From positions 3,091,001 to 3,155,000 of the forward strand of contig NZ_JAZHSB010000001.1 of the NCBI RefSeq assembly GCF_036924715.1: a stretch of 64,000 nt of DNA, read 5' to 3'. Source of the stretch: Bradyrhizobium sp. AZCC 1721. GTDB lineage: Bacteria; Pseudomonadota; Alphaproteobacteria; Rhizobiales; Xanthobacteraceae. Both the position numbers and the translations under genes were made by a program. Positions 18,421 through 28,471 of this stretch are shown one piece after another (the first letter of the stretch is position 1; every line of letters begins with the position of its first letter). The notes under the pieces were generated by a model that had not been told where the DNA came from, ran no database searches, and worked only from the letters and a program-made list of their open reading frames with translations.

Positions 18421-18757
18421 GCCTAACTCCCTAGACTTGGGCATGAGTCATCCTTGCCCGTGAAGGCCTGATGAGCTCAGTCTGGTTTTACTCGGAACAC
18501 CCCGCGACGAGTATTCGCTCTTTTGAGTCCCCACTCAGCGAATATCGACAGTCCCGAGAATCGACCAGCATTGAGGCGGCAATTTGGCTCGCTCGCAGCC
18601 GGTTTGTGCACGAGAAAGGGAGTTTTTTGGAGCGTGTTTGACGGCTTGAGCGTAGGCCCCACCTGCGACAGCAACGTTTCGACGGTTGATCGGCTCCCTG
18701 CTGCAGTGCATGATCTCTCTGTCAGCAAATCAGAAAATCCAAAGCCCAAGGTGACGA
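18421..18757. other. Intergenic stretch without a supported gene
   Basis: Base composition is somewhat lower in GC than in the flanks. Opposed open frames of 84-90 codons overlap here (18477-18749 minus, 18523-18777 plus). Neither has a convincing ribosome-binding site or recognisable domain. The promoter and leader of the 33-aa peptide (near 18421-18440) and of the AhpD-like gene must lie here. Confidence 0.5.
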
Positions 18758-19285
18758 ATGGCCCGCATCGAATATAGCGATCCTGCCAAGCACAACGATC
18801 GCACCCGCGAACTGCTCGGCAAAAACCGCAATGCGAACATCTTCCGGATGATGGCGCACTCGCCGAGCTACCTCGAACAATACTGCCGGCTGGGCGGGGC
18901 CATCAGGCACAAGGGCGAACTGGACCCGATCGTGCGCGAGCTCGCCATCACCCGCACCGGCATCCTGTGCGAGGCGCCTTACGAGATCGTCGCCCATAAG
19001 CGAATTGGGAAGAACGTCGGCGTGACCGACGAGCAGAACGAGGCGCTGGAAAACTGGGAAGCGGCGACCTGCTTCAACGACGTGCAGCGCGCCGCGCTCG
19101 CCTTCACCGACGAGATCGTTAGGCGTCACAAGCCGACGGACGCAACTTTCAACGCGATTGCCGCCAAGCTGACGCCGGCCGCATTGGTCGAACTGCAGCT
19201 TTCGGTCGGCTTCTACATCATGACGTCGAAGTTTCTGGAAACCTTTGCCATCGACATGCAGCCGGTGACGGAAGTGGTGGGGTGA
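18758..19285 (+). CDS. Carboxymuconolactone decarboxylase / AhpD-like protein, 175 aa
   Basis: An all-helical protein of the CMD/AhpD type, with PIVRELAITRTGILCEAPYE (about 52-71) and AHKRIG in the position of the family's active helix pair. AhpD peroxidases need a CxxC pair; here only one Cys is present (CEAPYE), so a peroxiredoxin-reductase role is unlikely. Related proteins often accompany aromatic or CoA catabolism genes without a known reaction. AAGGTG precedes the ATG. It is convergent with the Hsp70 homologue. Confidence 0.85.
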   Translation: MARIEYSDPAKHNDRTRELLGKNRNANIFRMMAHSPSYLEQYCRLGGAIRHKGELDPIVRELAITRTGILCEAPYEIVAHKRIGKNVGVTDEQNEALENWEAATCFNDVQRAALAFTDEIVRRHKPTDATFNAIAAKLTPAALVELQLSVGFYIMTSKFLETFAIDMQPVTEVVG

Positions 19286-19314
19286 GCAGCGGCTGGGTCC
19301 GCGAACCGCTGATC

Positions 19315-20571
19315 TCAATTCGCAGGGCCGTATCGCCGTAGCGCCTCCAGCGTCAGTCCTTTGCCGACGGCGCCAAAGATGTCTCCTTCGACGACGCGGG
19401 CCGACGGCACGGCTTGGGTGATCGCCTTGTGGACATGGGCGAGTTTTACCGAGCCGCCGGTCAGGAACACGGAGTCGATGTCTTCAGCGGCCAGTCCCGC
19501 CTGAACGAAGCAGTTCCTGATGCGCGCCGCGATGCGGTCGGCCAACTGCCTGGTATGGCTGACGAGATCGGAGCGGCCGATGTTGGCACTGAGCCCGGGG
19601 ACAACCCACTCCAGCGGAATGTCCGCCCGCCGCTTCTCGGACAGGGCGATCTTGGCATCCTCGATTTCCATTGCAAGCGTATGGCCGCGCTGCTCGTAGA
19701 CCACGCGGATCAGCCGGTCGAGAAGTTCCGGCTCGGCCGCCTGCTGCCGTACCTGGCGGATATCGGCCATCACGCGCGGCTCATACATGCGGTTGATGTT
19801 CGACCAGGTGGCGAGGTCGTGAAAATAACTCGAGGGCACGTCGAGCCCGGCGCGCTTCATGGCGCTGCGGAATCCGAACAGCGGCATCACCACGCCGAGA
19901 CTGAGCTGACGGTCGAAATCGGTGCCACCGATGCGGACGCCATCATTGGCGAGAATATCGGCTGTACGATCAGCCTTGCCGTGGCGTTCGGGACCCAGCC
20001 GCACGATCGAAAAGTCCGATGTGCCGCCGCCGATATCGGCGATCAATGCCAGTTCCTCGGAAGTGATTTGCCGCTCATAGTCCAGCGCCGCCGCGATCGG
20101 TTCGAATTGAAACGTGACCTCCTCGAAACCGATCCCCTGCGCAATCGATCGCAGGGTTTGTTCCGCTTTGCGATCGGCGTCTGGCGCATTATCGACGAAA
20201 TGCACGGGACGGCCATGGACGACATGGCGCAGTTGGCGGCCCGTAGCCTGTTCCGCGCGACGTTTGACCGCGCCGAGGTAATAAGCAATCACATCGCGAA
20301 AGCTGACCCGCGCTCGGCCTAGCCGGGTGGTTTCCTCGATCAGCGAGGTGCCGAGCACGGATTTGAGGCTGCGCATCAGGCGGCCGGCCGTGCCTTCGAC
20401 ATAGGCTTCCATGGCCCTGCGGCCGATCAGAACGCCGCCATCCGCCTCATAGAAGATCGCGCTGGGAATCGTGCTGTGCGCCGCTTCCAGCGCCATCAGA
20501 ACCGGCGCCCGGCCTTCCATGGTGCCGAGCGTCGTGTTCGACGTTCCGAAATCAAGACCGCAGATCGACAT
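19315..20571 (-). CDS. Hsp70 family protein (YegD-like), 418 aa
   Basis: An actin-like ATPase domain with phosphate loops GLDFGTSNTTLG (4-15) and LIADIGGGTSDFSIV (near 185-199), and an adenosine motif VFLTGGSVKLAHV near 370. It is much shorter than DnaK: no substrate-binding beta-domain or lid follows. That matches the YegD group of stand-alone Hsp70-like proteins, whose role is not well defined. The ATG at 20571 has GGAGC upstream; the frame extends to 20604 without a better site. It diverges from tex with about 225 nt between them, in which I see no other gene. Confidence 0.9.
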   Translation of the reverse strand: MSICGLDFGTSNTTLGTMEGRAPVLMALEAAHSTIPSAIFYEADGGVLIGRRAMEAYVEGTAGRLMRSLKSVLGTSLIEETTRLGRARVSFRDVIAYYLGAVKRRAEQATGRQLRHVVHGRPVHFVDNAPDADRKAEQTLRSIAQGIGFEEVTFQFEPIAAALDYERQITSEELALIADIGGGTSDFSIVRLGPERHGKADRTADILANDGVRIGGTDFDRQLSLGVVMPLFGFRSAMKRAGLDVPSSYFHDLATWSNINRMYEPRVMADIRQVRQQAAEPELLDRLIRVVYEQRGHTLAMEIEDAKIALSEKRRADIPLEWVVPGLSANIGRSDLVSHTRQLADRIAARIRNCFVQAGLAAEDIDSVFLTGGSVKLAHVHKAITQAVPSARVVEGDIFGAVGKGLTLEALRRYGPAN

Positions 20572-20796
20572 GGGAGCTCCGGGAGGGAGCGCCCGTTTAC
20601 ACATTACCAGGCCATCAATCCACCCCTATCTCGGCATGTTTTCCCTTGCGAATCCCGCGTGCCGTTGTTGATCGATGGGCCGATCCACAGATCAATTTCT
20701 TTCGTGCGGCGGGTTGAAAAATCGATCCGAGATGGTCCATAAGCGGCGTCCCCGCGGCCGGTCCTCCCGCCGCAATCGGCTTTGGAAAGAGGTCGC

Positions 20797-23130
20797 GTGG
20801 CAAATATCAATCGACAGATTGCGCAAGAGCTTGGTGTTCGCGAGGAGCAGATCGCGGCGACGGTCGAACTGCTGGACGGCGGCGCCACGGTGCCGTTCGT
20901 GGCGCGCTACCGCAAGGAAATCACCGGCGGGCTCGATGACGCGCAGTTGCGCACGCTGGAGGAGCGCCTGACTTACTTGCGCGAGCTCGAAGCGCGTCGG
21001 GTGGCGATCCTTGATTCGATCCGCGAGCAGGGCAAGCTCGATGCCGCGCTGGAAGCACAGATTATGGCGGCCGACACCAAGGGCCGCCTGGAAGATATCT
21101 ACCTGCCCTTCAAGCCGAAGCGCCGCACCAAGGCCGAGATTGCCAAGGAAGCCGGACTCGAGCCGCTGTCCGAGCTGTTGCTGACCCAGCCGCAGAACGA
21201 CCCAACGGTTGTAGCGGCGGGCTTCGTCGACGCCGAAAAGCAGGTGGCGGACGTCGCAGCCGCCCTCGAAGGCGCCCGCGCCATTCTGGTGGAGCGATTC
21301 GCCGAAGACGCCGACCTGATCGGACGGCTGCGCGAGGAGATGTGGACCAGCGCGCTGATGATCTCCACCGTGCGCAAGGGCAAGAAGCTCGAAGGCGAGA
21401 AGTTCAAGGACTATTTCGATTTCAACCAGTCGCTGCACAAGCTGCCTTCGCACCGCATCCTTGCGCTGTTCCGCGGCGAGAAGGAAGAGATTCTGGAGCT
21501 GCAGATGCAGCCCGAGGCGAATGTGCCCGAGGCCGGCGTCCCCAGCGCCTATGAACTGAAGATCATGCAGCGCTTTGGCATCACCGATCAGAAGCGCCCG
21601 GGCGACCGCTGGCTGGTGGAGACCGCGCGCTGGGCGTGGCGCACCAAGATCCAGGTGCATCTCAATATCGACTTGCGGATGCGGCTATGGACTGCGGCCG
21701 AAACCGAGGGCGTGCGCGTGTTCGCCTCGAATTTGCGCGACCTGCTGCTGGCGGCACCCGCCGGTGCCCGCGTTACGATGGGGCTGGATCCCGGCTACCG
21801 CTCCGGCGTCAAGACCGCCATCGTCGATGCGACGGGGAAGGTGGTGGCGACCACGACGATCTATCCGCACGAGCCGCAGCGGCAATGGGATGCGGCACTG
21901 GCGACGCTCGGAAAACTCGCGGTCGCGCACCGCGTCGAGCTGATCGCGATCGGCAACGGCACCGCCTCGCGCGAGACAGACAAGTTGGCGACCGAGCTCG
22001 TCAAGCTGCTGCCGGATCTCAAGATGTCGAAGATCGTGGTGTCGGAGGCCGGCGCATCGGTCTACTCCGCCTCGGCCTTTGCATCGGAAGAGCTGCCGGA
22101 GCTCGACGTCACCTTGCGCGGCGCGGTGTCGATCGCGCGGCGCCTGCAGGACCCGCTCGCCGAACTCGTCAAGATCGACCCGAAGGCAATTGGCGTCGGC
22201 CAGTATCAGCACGACCTCGGCGAGGCCAAGCTGGCGCGTTCGCTCGATGCCGTGGTCGAAGACTGCGTCAACGCCGTCGGCGTCGATGCCAATACCGCTT
22301 CCGCGCCGCTGCTGGCGCGGGTGTCGGGCATCGGTGCGGGGCTCGCGCAAAGCATCGTGCAGCATCGCGACGCCAACGGGCCGTTCAAGTCGCGCAAGGA
22401 GCTCAAGGAAGTGCCGCGGCTCGGACCCAAGGCGTTCGAGCAATGCGCCGGCTTCCTGCGCATCAACAATGGCGAAGACCCGCTGGATTCCTCCGGCGTG
22501 CATCCCGAAGCCTATCCAGTCGTGCGCCGGATTCTCGCCGCGACCAAGAGCGACATCAAGGCGCTGATCGGCAATGCCGATGTCGTGCGACAGTTGAAGC
22601 CGCAGGCCTTTGTCGACGAAACCTTCGGCCTGCCGACGGTCACTGACATCCTGCGCGAATTGGAAAAGCCCGGCCGCGACCCGCGCCCGGCATTCAAGGC
22701 CGCGGTGTTCAAGGAGGGTGTCGAGGAGATCAAGGATCTCAAGCGCGGCATGATCCTGGAAGGCACGGTGACGAACGTTGCGGCGTTCGGCGCCTTCGTC
22801 GACATCGGCGTCCACCAGGACGGGTTGGTGCACATCTCGGCGATGTCGAAAAATTTCATCAAGGACCCGCGCGAGGTGGTGAAGCCGGGCGACATCGTCA
22901 AGGTCAAGGTGCTGGAAGTCGAGGTTGCCCGCAAGCGCATCGCGCTGACGTTGCGGCTCGACGACGAAATCGGCGACAAGGGCCCCAAGCTGTCGGACAG
23001 CAAGATGCGCGAGTATTCCAAGGCGTCGATGACGTCGTCGTCGCCGCGCAAGCCGCAGGAGCAGGGCGGCGCGCTCGCCGAAGCGCTGCGCCGCGCCGCC
23101 GAAAAGAACGGGCGGGGCAAAGCGGGGTAG
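20797..23130 (+). CDS. tex: Tex family RNA-binding transcription accessory protein, 777 aa
   Basis: A cytoplasmic nucleic-acid-binding protein. N-terminal helical region with [10 protein letters not shown] (about 30-39). A YqgF-like RNase H fold begins near 325 ([17 protein letters not shown]). Helix-hairpin-helix repeats follow near 500-560 ([27 protein letters not shown]), and a C-terminal S1 domain spans about 645-715 ([20 protein letters not shown]). Length and domain order match Tex. The GTG at 20797 is preferred because AGAGG lies 5 nt upstream; a TTG at 20782 would overlap that site. Confidence 0.95.
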   Translation: MANINRQIAQELGVREEQIAATVELLDGGATVPFVARYRKEITGGLDDAQLRTLEERLTYLRELEARRVAILDSIREQGKLDAALEAQIMAADTKGRLEDIYLPFKPKRRTKAEIAKEAGLEPLSELLLTQPQNDPTVVAAGFVDAEKQVADVAAALEGARAILVERFAEDADLIGRLREEMWTSALMISTVRKGKKLEGEKFKDYFDFNQSLHKLPSHRILALFRGEKEEILELQMQPEANVPEAGVPSAYELKIMQRFGITDQKRPGDRWLVETARWAWRTKIQVHLNIDLRMRLWTAAETEGVRVFASNLRDLLLAAPAGARVTMGLDPGYRSGVKTAIVDATGKVVATTTIYPHEPQRQWDAALATLGKLAVAHRVELIAIGNGTASRETDKLATELVKLLPDLKMSKIVVSEAGASVYSASAFASEELPELDVTLRGAVSIARRLQDPLAELVKIDPKAIGVGQYQHDLGEAKLARSLDAVVEDCVNAVGVDANTASAPLLARVSGIGAGLAQSIVQHRDANGPFKSRKELKEVPRLGPKAFEQCAGFLRINNGEDPLDSSGVHPEAYPVVRRILAATKSDIKALIGNADVVRQLKPQAFVDETFGLPTVTDILRELEKPGRDPRPAFKAAVFKEGVEEIKDLKRGMILEGTVTNVAAFGAFVDIGVHQDGLVHISAMSKNFIKDPREVVKPGDIVKVKVLEVEVARKRIALTLRLDDEIGDKGPKLSDSKMREYSKASMTSSSPRKPQEQGGALAEALRRAAEKNGRGKAG

Positions 23131-23138
23131 GCACCGTG

Positions 23139-23267
23139 GCTTCATCCTTCGAGACGCATCGCGTCGCGATGCTCCTCAGGATGAGGTCTGGCAGTGTCGT
23201 ATCCGGGATACGAATCTAAGACCCTCATGGTGAGGAGCCCGGCAGCGCCGGGCGTCTCGAACCATGC
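23139..23267. repeat. Intergenic palindromic repeat, family F (single copy here)
   Basis: The left end reads TTCATCCTTCGAGACGC and has GATGCTCCTCAGGATGAGG. The right end reads ACCCTCATGGTGAGGAGC then GGGCGTCTCGAACCATG, an approximate inverted copy of the left. It lies between convergent tex and glutaminase genes, where a bidirectional stop would be useful. Confidence 0.75.
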
Positions 23268-23293
23268 GGCCGTGACCGTGCCCCAAATCTAGT

Positions 23294-25153
23294 CTACCCC
23301 GACGTCAGCAGGTCCAGCTTGGCGTTGGCGAGGATCAGGCGATCGGCCAGCAATTGCGCAAGGTTGCGCATGATGCGCTCGCCGGCGCGCGGATGCTGTT
23401 TCCGGAAGCGCTCGAAATCGCTGAGTGAAACTTCATACGCGGTCGCAGCCATGTCGGCCAGCACGTCGGCGGAACGCTGCGGCTCCAGCAGCGCCATTTC
23501 GCCAAAGGGCATGCCTGTCGTCAATGTCGCCAGCCTCACGCCGTCGGGCAGGGTGACGTGGACTGCGCCGCTCCGCAAGAAGAACAGCGATGCGGCGAGA
23601 TCGCCGGCGGAGATGATCTTCTCGCCGGTTTGACAGGTCCGGATTGACGTGCGCGAGGCGAGATCGGTCAATTCCTCCTCCGTCAGCCCCGCCAGCAGCG
23701 ATTGCTCGGAGAGTTCGGTCGCCTCGAAGAAGTCGATGGCGCCGCCGTAGCGATAGACGAGCTGGTCTTCCGCCCATTCGATGGCGGCGTCGAGCAGGTA
23801 ATAGTTGCGGATATTGGTGAGACCTTCGGTCCATTCCGCAATCGCTTTCCAGTCCGGCGACGAGCGCCTGATGCCGGACAGAACCACCGTGACGTGGTGC
23901 GCGGCGAGCTCGCGGAATTCCTCGGCGAGCAGGCGGGCGCCGGCGCGGGTCATGGCGGTGACGCGGCGCAGGTCGAAAATGACCAATTGCGGGCGGGGCC
24001 TGGCCGCAAGCTGGCGCGAGACGTAGTCGACGTTGGAAAACGACAGCGTCCCGACCAGCTCGATGACACGGACATCCTGGTGGTGCGCGGCGAGGATGTT
24101 CTGCTCCTGCGCGCGCCGCACGCGCCGCGAGGGGCTGTTGCCGATGTCGTAATCGGCGATGATGCTGGTCCGCGCGTCGTCGCTGCGATTAAGCATGTGC
24201 AGATCGTAATGCGACGACAGCGCCTCGCAGACCTTGATGCCGCGCACGCTGTTGCCGTGCTTGTCGAGTTTTGGCGAATAGCTGCCAAGCCCGAGCCGCG
24301 CCGGGAGCGCCGCGAGGATGCCGCCGCCAACTCCGCTCTTGGCGGGGATGCCGATCCGGTAGATCCACTCTCCCGCATAATCGTACATGCCGGAGCTCGT
24401 CATCACCGAAAGCGTACGCGAGATGGCATATGGCGTCATCACCTGCTCGCCGGTCACCGGATTGATGCCGCGGTTGGCCAGCGTCGCTGCCATCACCGCG
24501 ATATCACGCGCCGTCACCAGGATGGCGCATTGCCGGAAATAGACCTCCAGCACGGCGGCCACGTTCTCCTTGATCACCGCGTTGGTGCGCAGGAGGTAGC
24601 CGATCGCCCGGTTGCGGTCGCCGGTCGCGCTTTCGGAAGCATAGACGGCATCGTCGACGTCGAGCTCGCGCCCGGCAAACCGGCCCAACGCCTGTCTGAT
24701 GTATTCGAATGCCGCATCGCCCTTGGCCTCGTGGATCAGACCGGAGCAGGAGATCGCGCCGGCGTTTACCATCGGGTTGAAGGGATGGTTCTCGGCGTTG
24801 AGGCGGATCGAGTTGAAGGGATCGCCCGACGGCTCGACGCCGATGACGCTCTCGACCCGTGCCGCCCCCAAGGTGTCGAGCGCCAGCGCGAACACGAAGG
24901 GCTTTGACATCGACTGAATGGTGAAGGGGACCTGCGTGTCGCCGACTTCGTAGACAGGGCCGTCGAGGGTGGCGAGGCTGATGCCAAAATGGGCAGGGTC
25001 CGCCTTGCCGAGCTCAGGGATGTAGTCGGCGACCGCGCCACTAGTTTCGTCAGCGAATTCGGCGTGGCACGCGCGCAGGAACCGCAGCAAGGGCGGCTTC
25101 GAGCTGGTCCAGGTCGCGGGGCCTGCCGTGAACGGAAGAGGCAATGGTTTCAT
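23294..25153 (-). CDS. glsA: Glutaminase fused to STAS and cyclic-nucleotide-binding domains, 619 aa
   Basis: Residues about 10-320 are a serine-dependent glutaminase, with the SxxK nucleophile/base pair Ser81-Met-Ser-Lys84, ENHPFNPMVNAGAI (121-134), and the C-terminal SGVGGGILAALP. A STAS domain follows near 355-460 (VIELVGTLSFSNVDYVS). A cyclic-nucleotide-binding domain is at about 490-600 (IISAGDLAASLFFLRSGAV, MPFGEMALLEPQRSADV). It should convert glutamine to glutamate and ammonia in the cytoplasm under control of a nucleotide or partner protein. AAGAGG precedes the ATG. The gene starts 22 nt after the TRAP permease stop on the same strand, which implies joint transcription. Confidence 0.92.
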   Translation of the reverse strand: MKPLPLPFTAGPATWTSSKPPLLRFLRACHAEFADETSGAVADYIPELGKADPAHFGISLATLDGPVYEVGDTQVPFTIQSMSKPFVFALALDTLGAARVESVIGVEPSGDPFNSIRLNAENHPFNPMVNAGAISCSGLIHEAKGDAAFEYIRQALGRFAGRELDVDDAVYASESATGDRNRAIGYLLRTNAVIKENVAAVLEVYFRQCAILVTARDIAVMAATLANRGINPVTGEQVMTPYAISRTLSVMTSSGMYDYAGEWIYRIGIPAKSGVGGGILAALPARLGLGSYSPKLDKHGNSVRGIKVCEALSSHYDLHMLNRSDDARTSIIADYDIGNSPSRRVRRAQEQNILAAHHQDVRVIELVGTLSFSNVDYVSRQLAARPRPQLVIFDLRRVTAMTRAGARLLAEEFRELAAHHVTVVLSGIRRSSPDWKAIAEWTEGLTNIRNYYLLDAAIEWAEDQLVYRYGGAIDFFEATELSEQSLLAGLTEEELTDLASRTSIRTCQTGEKIISAGDLAASLFFLRSGAVHVTLPDGVRLATLTTGMPFGEMALLEPQRSADVLADMAATAYEVSLSDFERFRKQHPRAGERIMRNLAQLLADRLILANAKLDLLTSG

Positions 25154-25175
25154 CGCCTCTTCTTGTGCAACGCAA

Positions 25176-27242
25176 TCAGGGTGCGCGCAACTGGTCCGAC
25201 ACCAGAGTCTGGCGCCGTATCAGCACGAGCGCGATCAGAACGGTCGGGATCAGGATCGCCACTCCAAGAGAGGTGATCTGCCATTGTGAGAGCGGCATGA
25301 TCCCACCGCCCGGCGTCGCCACCACGAAGCCACCAATTACGAACAACATCCGCAGCGGCCATTCCAACGCGCCGGCGGCTCTGAGATCGCCGACAAAGAC
25401 CTGATAGCCCTGAATGCCGCCGCAGATGAACAGCGTGCCGAAGCCCGCCAGCGCCATCAGTCCGAGCCCTTCGAGATACGGGCTTGGTCCCTGCAGCACC
25501 AGTGCCGGGTTCAACACGAAGAAGAACGGGATGAAATAGATGATGCTGCCGACCCACATCGATTCCCACCCCGTCTTCATTGCTGGCGAGCCGGCGATGC
25601 CGGCCGCGGCAAAGGAGGCGATGGCGACCGGCGGCGTGATCGAGGACAGCATACCCCAATAGAAGATGAACATGTGCACGGCCATGCGGTTGAGGCCGAG
25701 TTTTTCCAGCGCAGGCGCCACCAGGATGGCGAGGAAGATGTAGCAGGCCGTCGTCGTCAGCCCGAGTCCGAGCACGAGGCTGGTGAAGGCGCACATCACG
25801 AGCAGCAGGAGCGCGTTGTCGCCGGCGATCCGCAACAGGTCGTTGGCGAGGCTCGAGACCACGCCGGTCATCGAGAACGCGCCGATCAAGAGCCCGCATC
25901 CGGCAAGGATGCCGACCAGCTCGACGAATGTGCGGCCGTTGACCTCGAGGAACTTGCTGATCGTCGCAAGCGTCCAGCGGGTTTCCTTGGAGAAGAGCTG
26001 GTTCAGCACCAAAAGAAGCGCAGTGGCGTAGAACGGTGCGTGGCTCTCACGCTTGAAGTAGAGCAGCATCACGATCAGCAGCGCGATGACGAAAACGTAG
26101 TACCAGCCGTCCTTGATCGTGTCCCATACCTTCGGCAGCTCGGCGCGCGGAATGCCCTTCAACCCGTGGCGGGCGGCATAGGAATCGACCTGCATGAAGA
26201 GGCCGATGTAGTAGAGGGTCGCCGGAATGATCGCAGCAAGCGCGACGTCCGCGTAGCTGACGTTGAGGAACTGCGCGATGACGAACGCGGTCGCGCCCAT
26301 CACCGGCGGTGCCAGCACGGCGCCGGTCGAGGCGCAGGCCTCGATCGCAGCGGCATAGGAGGCGCGGAAGCCGCTCTTCTTCATGACGGGAATGGTCATG
26401 GTGCCGGCGGTCAGCACGTTGGAGATGATCGAGCCCGACATCATGCCGAGCAGGCCGCTAGCAAAGATGCAGACCTTGGCGGCGCCGCCGCGGAAGGTGC
26501 CACACATCGCAAACGACAGGTTGATGAAGAATTTCCCGGCGCCCGTCATCATCAGGGCCGTGCCGAACACCAGAAAGCCGATCACGGTATCTGCGAAGGC
26601 CTGAATCGGGATGCCGAGCAGGCTTTCGCCCGAAAGCACGTGATACGCCGTCGCTTGTTCGAGCGTCGATTGGGTGCCGCGAAACGGCCCCAGCCACGTC
26701 GCATCGGCGAACAGGGGGTACACCGTAAACGGCAGCACGCTCAGCAGCAGGCTCCAGCCGCCGGTGCGCCGCAACGCCTCCATCAGCACGACCCACATGA
26801 TGACGCCGGCGACGATCACGTAGGTAGGCGCGCCGCCGAATTCCCAACCGGCTTCTGCCGCCTTGCGGACGCTGCGCATCAGGAGGATTGCGCAGGCGAA
26901 ACTGGCGACAAACAGCAGGATGTCATACCATGGAATTCGATCGAGCGGCGCGCTCCCGGTCCCCGGAAAGATCAGGAACGTGAACGGCAGCATCAGCGCG
27001 ATCAGGAGATAGAAATACTCGGTGTTGAGCTGGGTGTAGCCGAGGAAGAAGCGCAGGGAGAATTGCTGGTTGATGCACAGCAGGATGGTTACCGCGGTTG
27101 CAACCACCAGCGTCCAGCGCCACGCCCCGCGCAATGTCCGCACCCGCGTGAGTTCGGCTTCCTGCATGTTGGCATGCGGGTCGTCGAACTCAATTCGTTT
27201 TGCAGACGCGGCTACGCTATCACTCGCAGCAGGTGACATCAT
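25176..27242 (-). CDS. TRAP transporter fused permease (TAXI type, 4TM + 12TM), 688 aa
   Basis: A long polytopic inner-membrane protein in which the small DctQ-like and large DctM-like units are fused. It has an N-terminal cytoplasmic stretch of about 40 residues, then many hydrophobic helices. Signature segments include GLLGMMSGSIISNVLTAGTM and ACASTGAVLAPPVMGATAF mid-protein, and MLSSITPPVAIASFAAAGIA later. These proteins use an ion gradient and an extracytoplasmic receptor to import organic anions. Two ATGs in tandem (27242, 27239) are possible; the second has better spacing from AGGGGG. The TAXI receptor gene lies 47 nt upstream and the glutaminase gene 22 nt downstream. Confidence 0.93.
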   Translation of the reverse strand: MMSPAASDSVAASAKRIEFDDPHANMQEAELTRVRTLRGAWRWTLVVATAVTILLCINQQFSLRFFLGYTQLNTEYFYLLIALMLPFTFLIFPGTGSAPLDRIPWYDILLFVASFACAILLMRSVRKAAEAGWEFGGAPTYVIVAGVIMWVVLMEALRRTGGWSLLLSVLPFTVYPLFADATWLGPFRGTQSTLEQATAYHVLSGESLLGIPIQAFADTVIGFLVFGTALMMTGAGKFFINLSFAMCGTFRGGAAKVCIFASGLLGMMSGSIISNVLTAGTMTIPVMKKSGFRASYAAAIEACASTGAVLAPPVMGATAFVIAQFLNVSYADVALAAIIPATLYYIGLFMQVDSYAARHGLKGIPRAELPKVWDTIKDGWYYVFVIALLIVMLLYFKRESHAPFYATALLLVLNQLFSKETRWTLATISKFLEVNGRTFVELVGILAGCGLLIGAFSMTGVVSSLANDLLRIAGDNALLLLVMCAFTSLVLGLGLTTTACYIFLAILVAPALEKLGLNRMAVHMFIFYWGMLSSITPPVAIASFAAAGIAGSPAMKTGWESMWVGSIIYFIPFFFVLNPALVLQGPSPYLEGLGLMALAGFGTLFICGGIQGYQVFVGDLRAAGALEWPLRMLFVIGGFVVATPGGGIMPLSQWQITSLGVAILIPTVLIALVLIRRQTLVSDQLRAP

Positions 27243-27289
27243 TCCCCCTAGACGGTATTCGCCTTAGACCCCAGGCGAGTAAGGCAGCG

Positions 27290-28453
27290 CTATTCAAAGC
27301 CGTTGGGCATGTTCGCCTTTGCCAGCGCCGCGGCGCGCGCCTTCATCCAGCCTTCGAGAAACGCCTTGTCATCCGATGGCGGGCTGGACTTGCCGTAGTC
27401 CGTCCATGCGGCGGCCAGCACTTGCTGGCGCTTCAGCAATTCCTTGTTGTAGGCTTCCTGCGCGTCGGTCCATTGACCGGCTTCCTTCAGCGCCCTGGCG
27501 GCGCCCGGATGCACCGGAACCACCCAGTTCTTGGTCTGGCGGTCGGCCGCAAGACCGGCCGCGCCCGGCGCGGAATCCTTATAGGCGTCGTAACCCGTGA
27601 TCATCGCCTTGGTGATGGCATAGACCTCGTCGGCGGGCAGCGTCCCGTATGCCATGAAAATCGGGTAGGGATAGTTGCCGAGCTCGATCGGCTTGTCCTT
27701 GGAGATGCCGGCGCCGCAGGTCGCGACGTGCGGGAAGAAGAACGAGCCGACCTTTTTCACGCGCTCCCAGCCGGCCTTGTCGTTATGAGGCAAGGGCGGC
27801 CAGATGATGCCGCGCGGTGATGTCTCGAGTTCCTTCGCCGGGCCGGTGATGGTGGTGGCGAAAGCAGCGTCGACGTCGTTGTTGATCATGCCCTTCCACA
27901 TCGCGCCGTAGCTCGAGAACTCGACGACCTTGACGTCGCTTTGCTTGAGGTCGCCGAAAGCCAGGATGGCGAGCGCGTTCTGATTCAGCGCCGGCGAACC
28001 CACCACAAAGCCCACGCGCTTGCCCTTGAGCTGCTTGATCTCGGTCACACCGGAATCCTTGGCGACGCCGAGTGTGGCGGCGTTGCAATCGACCGTGGAC
28101 AGCACGAGCTGCAGGGGCTGGGGGCCCCATTCCTTGGTACCGAACTCGAACACGCCTTCCTGGGCGAAATAGGTGCCGGAACCCATCGCGGACATGGCCG
28201 CGCGCTTGGCGCGCAGCGGCGCCAGTCGCGCCACGTCATTGCCGGCGGGCAGCACGCGAACATCGGTGCCGTATTTGTCCTTCATCATCTTGCCGACGCC
28301 GACGGCGATGTTGAAGCCCGCGGTGCCGGTGTCATAGGCGGTGACCACCATGGTCGGCGGCAGTTTGACGTCTTCCGCATGAGCCGCCGGCAAGGTCAGC
28401 CATGAGATGCCTGCAAGGGCGAGTGGCGCGAGCGCCTTCAAGCGGTAGATCAT
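27290..28453 (-). CDS. TAXI family TRAP transporter solute-binding protein, 387 aa
   Basis: A Sec signal peptide (LAPLALAGISWLTLPAAHA) is cut near residue 27. The mature domain has the TAXI pattern: VVTAYDTGTAGFNIAVGVGK, later GVAKDSGVTEIKQLKGKRVG, and WERVKKVGSFFFPHVAT. As established for other TAXI proteins, known ligands include glutamate and glutamine. It is periplasmic and hands its ligand to the fused permease immediately downstream. A 15-bp perfect palindrome lies 18 nt before its start codon and probably controls it. Confidence 0.93.
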   Translation of the reverse strand: MIYRLKALAPLALAGISWLTLPAAHAEDVKLPPTMVVTAYDTGTAGFNIAVGVGKMMKDKYGTDVRVLPAGNDVARLAPLRAKRAAMSAMGSGTYFAQEGVFEFGTKEWGPQPLQLVLSTVDCNAATLGVAKDSGVTEIKQLKGKRVGFVVGSPALNQNALAILAFGDLKQSDVKVVEFSSYGAMWKGMINNDVDAAFATTITGPAKELETSPRGIIWPPLPHNDKAGWERVKKVGSFFFPHVATCGAGISKDKPIELGNYPYPIFMAYGTLPADEVYAITKAMITGYDAYKDSAPGAAGLAADRQTKNWVVPVHPGAARALKEAGQWTDAQEAYNKELLKRQQVLAAAWTDYGKSSPPSDDKAFLEGWMKARAAALAKANMPNGFE

Positions 28454-28471
28454 AATTTTCCCCTCAGATTG

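Noticed and set aside
18477..18749. 90-codon minus-strand frame, and 84-codon plus-strand frame over it
   Set aside because: No ribosome-binding site and no domain; listed only as an unexplained stretch.
21685..23145. 486-codon minus-strand frame opposite tex
   Set aside because: Antisense of a highly conserved gene, without a ribosome site or recognisable domain.
25674..27236. 520-codon plus-strand frame opposite the TRAP permease gene
   Set aside because: The composition (His, Gln, Arg, Glu rich) is that of an antisense frame, while the minus strand encodes an evident permease.
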